Of a DNA stretch of 8,846 bases, positions 6,990-8,846 are shown in pieces. Origin of the DNA: Lachnospiraceae bacterium (GTDB taxonomy: Bacteria; Bacillota; Clostridia; Lachnospirales; Lachnospiraceae). Position numbers and translations under genes: made by a program. The notes under the pieces are model-generated. The model made no database searches. It had not been told where the DNA came from and saw nothing but the letters and a program-made list of their open reading frames with translations. The stretch lies in contig VSNE01000097.1 of assembly GCA_009774155.1 (NCBI GenBank), positions 1-8,846 on the forward strand, in the 5' to 3' direction. Position 1 is the first letter of the stretch; every line of letters starts with the position of its first letter.

Positions 6990-8846
6990 ATGATTAAAGT
7001 GGGAACGATTGTAGGTGACCGCTACGAGATCCTGGAAAAAGTCGGGATGGGCGGAATGGCAGAGGTTTTCAGAGGAAAAGACCATAAACTCAACCGTTTT
7101 ATCGCCGTGAAGGTATTGAAAGAAGAATTCCGCGAGAATCAAGGATTTGTAAAAAAATTCAAGGAAGAGGCACAGGCTGCGGCAGGACTTGCCCACCCCA
7201 ATATTGTAAATGTGTATGATGTGGGTGATGAGGATGGAATCTACTATATTGTTATGGAATTAGTAGAGGGCATTACTTTAAAAAATTATATAGAGAGAAA
7301 AGGCCGTCTGACCATGAAGGAGGCAACCAGTATTGCAATACAGGTGTCGGCCGGTTTGGAGGTGGCTCATAACAATCAGATTGTGCACCGCGATATTAAG
7401 CCCCAGAATATTATTATCTCCAGGGAAGGGAAGGTCAAGGTTACAGATTTTGGAATCGCAAAGGCAACCACGTCCCAGACAACCACATCCAATGCTATGG
7501 GATCTGTACACTATGCTTCTCCCGAACAGGCCAGAGGGGGATATGTGGATCACCGAAGCGACATCTATTCTCTTGGAATTGTGCTTTATGAGATGGTAAC
7601 AGGGAGAGTTCCTTTTGACGGTGAGACGGCAGTTACGGTAGCAGTGAAGCATCTGCAGGAGGATATGGTTCCTCCGAGCGTTTACTGCAGTGAAATTTCG
7701 TACAGTCTGGAGCAGATTATTAAAAAGTGTACGGAGAAGAGCCCGGATCGCAGATATCAGGATATCGGGGATCTGCTGGCAGATTTAAAGCAGTCTCTTC
7801 TGGAGCCGGACGGAGATTTTGTGAAGATGGTGGACCTGGATGAACAGGCAAAGACCGTGATTATGAACAAAGGGACTACTTCCCGGGTACGGGAGGCCAG
7901 AAGGGTAGAGATGGCGCCGGAGGACGAAGACGACGACGATGAGGAGTACGATGACGACGAGGAATATGATGACGAATATGATGACGAATATGATGAGGAC
8001 GAGGATGACGACGAGGAGCTGAGTCCTGCAGTGGAAAGGATTATGACGGTTGCCGGACTTGCCCTTGCAATGATTATTGTAGTCGTTATGCTGCTTCTTG
8101 TATCCCGGATGCTTGGACTTGGAAAAGACAAAAGCTCCGGGGAGGAGGAAGGACAGCAGACAGAGGAAAGCGTTGATAAAGAGGACGGGAATAAGGATAA
8201 AAATAAAGAAACAGCGGATAATGAAGCAGAGGACACAAAGGATACCTCCGGTGCAAATACAGTAGTGGTGCCCAGTCTTCTTGGAAATACAATGACAGAG
8301 GCTAAGATTGCTCTGGATAATATTGGTTTAAGCATTAAATTGAAGGGAAGCAAGGATTCCAGTGAATATACGGCAGGGCAGATTATAGAGCAGAGTGTGA
8401 ATGCAAATGAAAGAGTGGATGTAGGAAGCACCATTGACGTCATAATTGCAGGCTCTGGTTCCGGAGAAGGTGTGTCTGCAGGAACCGGAACCGGGACAGG
8501 GACAGAGAATGAGGAGTCAGAGGCAAGGGTTCCGAAGGTATTGGGAGAAACGGAGGCAGATGCGAAAAGGGCGCTGGAGGCTGCGGGCCTGAAGGTAGGC
8601 ACAGTAACAGAATCCAGCAGCGAGACAGTGGAGAGCGGGAAAGTCATCAGCCAGAGCCTGACTGAAAATTCCAGCGTAAAAAAAGGTACAACGATCAACC
8701 TGGTGATCAGCAGCGGCCCGTCCCGGACAAGGGTGACGGATGTTATCGGTCATGAAATGAGCCGGGCAACGGAGGAACTGCAGGCAGACGGATTCCAGGT
8801 AGCCGTAAAGGAAGTCAATACAGACGAAGTGAGGGCCGGCCTGGTG
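6990..8846 (+). CDS. prkC: PASTA-domain membrane Ser/Thr protein kinase (PrkC/Stk family), 3'-truncated
   Basis: This kinase senses cell-wall muropeptides or lipid II through extracellular PASTA domains and phosphorylates cytosolic proteins controlling growth, wall synthesis and translation. The frame is open for 619 codons to the window edge with no stop. The kinase domain (about 12-270) has a glycine loop GMGGMAEV (19-26), K41, HRDIKPQN (133-140, catalytic D135), DFG (153-155) and a Thr/Ser-rich activation segment TTSQTTTS (160-167) before GSVHYASPEQ. A juxtamembrane region carries a basic patch RVREARR (299-305), then 33 residues of only D, E and Y (311-343). A single membrane helix follows (about 352-371), then a charged spacer (375-424). 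PASTA 1 is 425-488 and PASTA 2 is 513-577. A 24-residue Gly/Thr/Glu spacer separates them. PASTA 3 starts at about 580 and is cut off. The start ATG at 6990 follows GAGGTAGGA at 6979-6987. It is paired with the PP2C gene 15 bases upstream. Confidence 0.96.
   Translation, partial: MIKVGTIVGDRYEILEKVGMGGMAEVFRGKDHKLNRFIAVKVLKEEFRENQGFVKKFKEEAQAAAGLAHPNIVNVYDVGDEDGIYYIVMELVEGITLKNYIERKGRLTMKEATSIAIQVSAGLEVAHNNQIVHRDIKPQNIIISREGKVKVTDFGIAKATTSQTTTSNAMGSVHYASPEQARGGYVDHRSDIYSLGIVLYEMVTGRVPFDGETAVTVAVKHLQEDMVPPSVYCSEISYSLEQIIKKCTEKSPDRRYQDIGDLLADLKQSLLEPDGDFVKMVDLDEQAKTVIMNKGTTSRVREARRVEMAPEDEDDDDEEYDDDEEYDDEYDDEYDEDEDDDEELSPAVERIMTVAGLALAMIIVVVMLLLVSRMLGLGKDKSSGEEEGQQTEESVDKEDGNKDKNKETADNEAEDTKDTSGANTVVVPSLLGNTMTEAKIALDNIGLSIKLKGSKDSSEYTAGQIIEQSVNANERVDVGSTIDVIIAGSGSGEGVSAGTGTGTGTENEESEARVPKVLGETEADAKRALEAAGLKVGTVTESSSETVESGKVISQSLTENSSVKKGTTINLVISSGPSRTRVTDVIGHEMSRATEELQADGFQVAVKEVNTDEVRAGLV
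7962..7997 (+). repeat. 12-bp tandem repeat, three units, within prkC
   Basis: The unit GAATATGATGAC occurs three times head to tail, identical except that the last base of the third unit is G. It is a multiple of three, so copy-number change would keep frame and add or remove Glu-Tyr-Asp-Asp. It sits inside the acidic juxtamembrane tract of the kinase (residues 325-336). Confidence 0.85.

Noticed and set aside
7757..8698. A 313-codon open frame on the - strand, extremely serine-rich
   Set aside because: It is antisense to prkC. Its serine runs are the complement of the GAN-rich acidic tract, it has no ribosome binding site or recognisable domain, and the + strand kinase is unambiguous.

Overview
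The window is a tightly packed, single-strand run of eight genes, all on the + strand. It is cut at both ends, inside priA on the left and inside a PASTA-domain kinase gene on the right. Gene order (priA-def-fmt-membrane zinc peptidase-rsmB-rlmN-PP2C phosphatase-PASTA kinase), strong AGGAGG-type ribosome binding sites, GTG starts and the proteins themselves point to a Firmicute. A clostridial relative, probably of the Lachnospiraceae, is most likely; the family-level guess rests on recalled gene order and protein flavour, not on a search.

Layout: 1-1770 is the 3' part of priA (replication-restart helicase). 1793-2272 is def (peptide deformylase) and 2279-3217 is fmt (Met-tRNAi formyltransferase), the two opposing ends of the N-formylmethionine cycle. 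3229-3924 is a YugP-type (Zn_peptidase_2) membrane metallopeptidase. 3917-5203 is rsmB (16S rRNA m5C methyltransferase) and 5200-6234 is rlmN (23S rRNA/tRNA m2A radical-SAM methyltransferase). 6246-6974 is a PP2C Ser/Thr phosphatase, and 6990 to the right edge is its partner, a PrkC/Stk-type membrane Ser/Thr kinase with extracellular PASTA domains.

Intergenic gaps are 22, 6, 11, 11 and 15 bases, and two junctions overlap (8 and 4 bases). There is no room for a terminator or a separate promoter between genes, so the set reads as one operon with translational coupling. It joins replication restart, formyl-Met metabolism, ribosome methylation and a cell-wall-sensing kinase/phosphatase switch, a combination widely conserved in Firmicutes. 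No stretch of 300 bases lacks a gene. I see no RNA gene, mobile element, CRISPR array or terminator.

This is a housekeeping region and I found no undescribed system. The most unusual features are in the kinase: a 33-residue tract made only of Asp, Glu and Tyr just inside the membrane, partly built from a 12-bp tandem repeat, and a Gly-Thr low-complexity spacer between PASTA domains 1 and 2. A possible internal promoter near the end of rlmN and a perfect palindrome on the fmt start codon are weaker observations.
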